From the NCBI GenBank assembly GCA_009731375.1, contig BJOX01000029.1, positions 1,325,707 through 1,389,706 of the forward strand: 64,000 nt of DNA, given 5' to 3'. Source of the stretch: Paulinella micropora (lineage: Eukaryota > Cercozoa > Imbricatea > Euglyphida). Position numbers and translations under genes: made by a program. Each line of letters opens with the position of its first letter. Within the stretch, counting starts at the first letter, position 1. Below the pieces are notes generated by a model. It did no database searches. It was not told the origin of the DNA and saw only the letters and a list, made by a program, of their open reading frames with translations. Shown here one piece after another: positions 62,477 through 64,000 of the stretch.

Positions 62477-64000
62477 TTAATATCCAAAAGGTCTAGTTTC
62501 AATAGCATTCTCTACAATTCCGATAACTTGTCTTTTCGTATATGTAAAACTAAATATCTTTTCTAAGTATTCGCTTGTTATTTTTTTCTTTTGTTTGTCT
62601 CGTGTTATCTTGTTGTTTTCTATTATAACTACTTTTCCAGATTTCTCAATTCGCTTTGCAATCCGTAATTCTTCATCAGTCTCCAACAATTTAGCAAGTT
62701 CATTTTTTCCATTCTCAAATAATTCAGTGTTTGTAATACCTAGCCCGCAACTTATTACACTTAACATATTTGGTAAATTCAATGCTTTTTTCGTTTCATA
62801 GTTCATACTAAATCCTTTTACTTTCATACTGGCTTTACCATTATCTAATAAGTATCCATAACATTTCGGCCCGCCTCCCACAAAGGTTTTTATTTTTGCT
62901 CCTTTCAATTCATCTGTCCAATCTCCCAGTAAATCGCCTGTCTCTACATCCACCTCATTAATTTCTTTGTTAGTCGTATATATTACGCTGTCTGTGTCAT
63001 GATACAATATCCTATTGCCTAATCTGTCCATCATATTGTAAAGTCTCATTCTCGCGTGGCATGTAGTAAATAAAGCAACCACAATATTTGTTTTAATCGG
63101 GTCGCTCACCGCATCCTGTTTTAAGTCATAACTGGCTTCTACAATTTTGTCGTTAATTATGTTAATATTTATATTATCCACTGATTTATCGTTCAATAGT
63201 TTGTATAAGGTATCTTTATCCTTTATCATTTTGTTCTGTGTTTTATTTTGTTTCTGTCCAAACTTGCCCCATAAAGAGTTCAAGCACAACTTAGCCACTG
63301 CTCGCCGTCCTTCGTTTTTAAATATTTTGCTTTCATCCATCTTTACACCCATTTTAACTTCCATGCTTTTTATGTAATTTTGTTTTTCTGCTTCCGTATT
63401 ACATCCCGCGGGATATCCGCTGGACTCTTGTTTTACTTTCAAGAATGTCTTTATGTATTCTTTGAATAGGCTACTGCTTTGTTCTTTCCAGTGCCATACT
63501 TCATATACTTTTATCAACTTATACCCTTTCTCTAAGGCCTTGTAAATTTCTGGAGTTGCCCATGTGCCAGTTATTGCTCGTTCTTTATCTGTGTGCTTAC
63601 ATTCTCCGTGTTGCTCTGTCATTCCGCACTTATCGCATAAGTAATACATCATCTTTCCTCTGTCCGCCTTCGGTAAGACTGGGTGTAGTAATCCTCTNNN
63701 NNNNNNNAAGCCTCTAGGTGGTAGCATCTTAACCTTAGCCACTCCGAAATATTCTCTGCTTATAACTTTATTTTTCATTTCATTTCTTTCGTCGTCATTA
63801 TTCGGTCTAATAATTATATGGTGCCCGCTTGGATAAAGGTCGTAATACATCACGGTCGGATAAAGTGAGCATATGTCAATATATTTCGCATACTCATTAT
63901 CATGTCGTGATTTCCAATATAATTTCAAAGCATTCACTCTACCTCCAAACATTGCCTCTCGTGGGTTTAGTCCTTCTTGTTCAGTAATTCGTTCGTTTGT
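62477..64000 (-). CDS. Protein-primed family B DNA polymerase (C-terminal part; continues past right edge)
   Basis: The frame is open from the right edge to TAA at 62479-62477, about 507 codons including a 10-N gap at 63698-63707. Motif A is YIDICSLYPTVMYYDLYPSG, motif B KLCLNSLWGKFGQ, and motif C LYHDTDSVIYTT. The variant KxxxNSxWG and the KVYEVWHWKE segment fit the DNA_pol_B_2 group used by Polintons and adenoviruses. A CDKCGMTEQHGECKH metal-binding motif lies between motifs A and B. The 3'-5' exonuclease part should lie to the right. The enzyme would start copying from a protein bound at each end of linear DNA. Confidence 0.92.
   Translation of the reverse strand, partial: TNERITEQEGLNPREAMFGGRVNALKLYWKSRHDNEYAKYIDICSLYPTVMYYDLYPSGHHIIIRPNNDDERNEMKNKVISREYFGVAKVKMLPPRGXXXXRGLLHPVLPKADRGKMMYYLCDKCGMTEQHGECKHTDKERAITGTWATPEIYKALEKGYKLIKVYEVWHWKEQSSSLFKEYIKTFLKVKQESSGYPAGCNTEAEKQNYIKSMEVKMGVKMDESKIFKNEGRRAVAKLCLNSLWGKFGQKQNKTQNKMIKDKDTLYKLLNDKSVDNININIINDKIVEASYDLKQDAVSDPIKTNIVVALFTTCHARMRLYNMMDRLGNRILYHDTDSVIYTTNKEINEVDVETGDLLGDWTDELKGAKIKTFVGGGPKCYGYLLDNGKASMKVKGFSMNYETKKALNLPNMLSVISCGLGITNTELFENGKNELAKLLETDEELRIAKRIEKSGKVVIIENNKITRDKQKKKITSEYLEKIFSFTYTKRQVIGIVENAIETRPFGY

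Noticed and set aside
62229-62477. 82-codon minus-strand ORF starting at 62477
   Set aside because: Its N-terminal half is the stem-loop element; the conserved frame starts at ATG 62315.

Overview
This is a eukaryotic nuclear contig window. It has no ribosome-binding-site or operon logic outside the virus-like block. It carries an LTR retrotransposon with copia domain order, very large amounts of 2- to 6-bp microsatellite, and on the right an integrated Polinton/Maverick-like or Polinton-like virus (PLV). The host cannot be named from this sequence. Tiny 47-50 nt introns in one right-hand gene would fit a protist, an alga or a small-intron invertebrate. There are 19 runs of N. The large ones are at 18425-18589, 20002-20830, 22758-23443, 26037-26477, 28376-28526, 41710-42154 and 51908-52772. 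Runs of exactly 10 N are probably gaps of unknown size.

Left part (1-16.9 kb). A minus-strand gag-protease ORF of one LTR retrotransposon runs off the left edge. It is followed by a plus-strand Ty1/copia-type element (about 3700-14307) with the order Gag, protease, integrase, reverse transcriptase, RNase H. The copia element is decayed by several frameshifts and in-frame stops, and its 5' LTR appears split by a 1.6-kb non-autonomous insertion. After it lies an unidentified coding-looking stretch (about 14.7-16.9 kb) that ends in arrays of a 10-bp palindrome.

Middle part (16.9-46.0 kb). This is almost entirely simple repeats: TATG, GATA/ATCT, GA, CCT, AAT, ACATT, TATTG, GGACA, TTAC, ATG, and a final 1.9-kb homopurine tract. 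Short non-repetitive cassettes recur among them. Two families (A and B below) share one fixed end abutting a GATA tract and have ragged opposite ends. That is the pattern expected of 5'-truncated retroposons with tetranucleotide tails.

Right part (46.9-64.0 kb). The DNA becomes AT-rich and gene-dense. The set is: rve-type integrase (broken), long fibre with a peptidase-S74 C-terminus, small membrane protein, A32/FtsK-HerA packaging ATPase, basic protein, adenain/Ulp1-like cysteine protease with a long coiled-coil N-terminal extension, minor capsid (penton-like) protein, major capsid protein (broken by two 1-nt indels), an unknown virion-like protein, two small ExoX-C-like proteins, and a protein-primed family B DNA polymerase continuing past the right edge. 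Together these would integrate, replicate, package and encapsidate a linear dsDNA element. Most genes have a TATA-like box 0-20 nt before the ATG, and several stop codons are followed at once by a hairpin.

The most interesting details are a pair of stem-loops with a compensatory base pair and a G-U wobble, a spliced gene with three minute introns inside the virus-like block, and an unnoticed cysteine-rich small ORF antisense to the capsid cluster.
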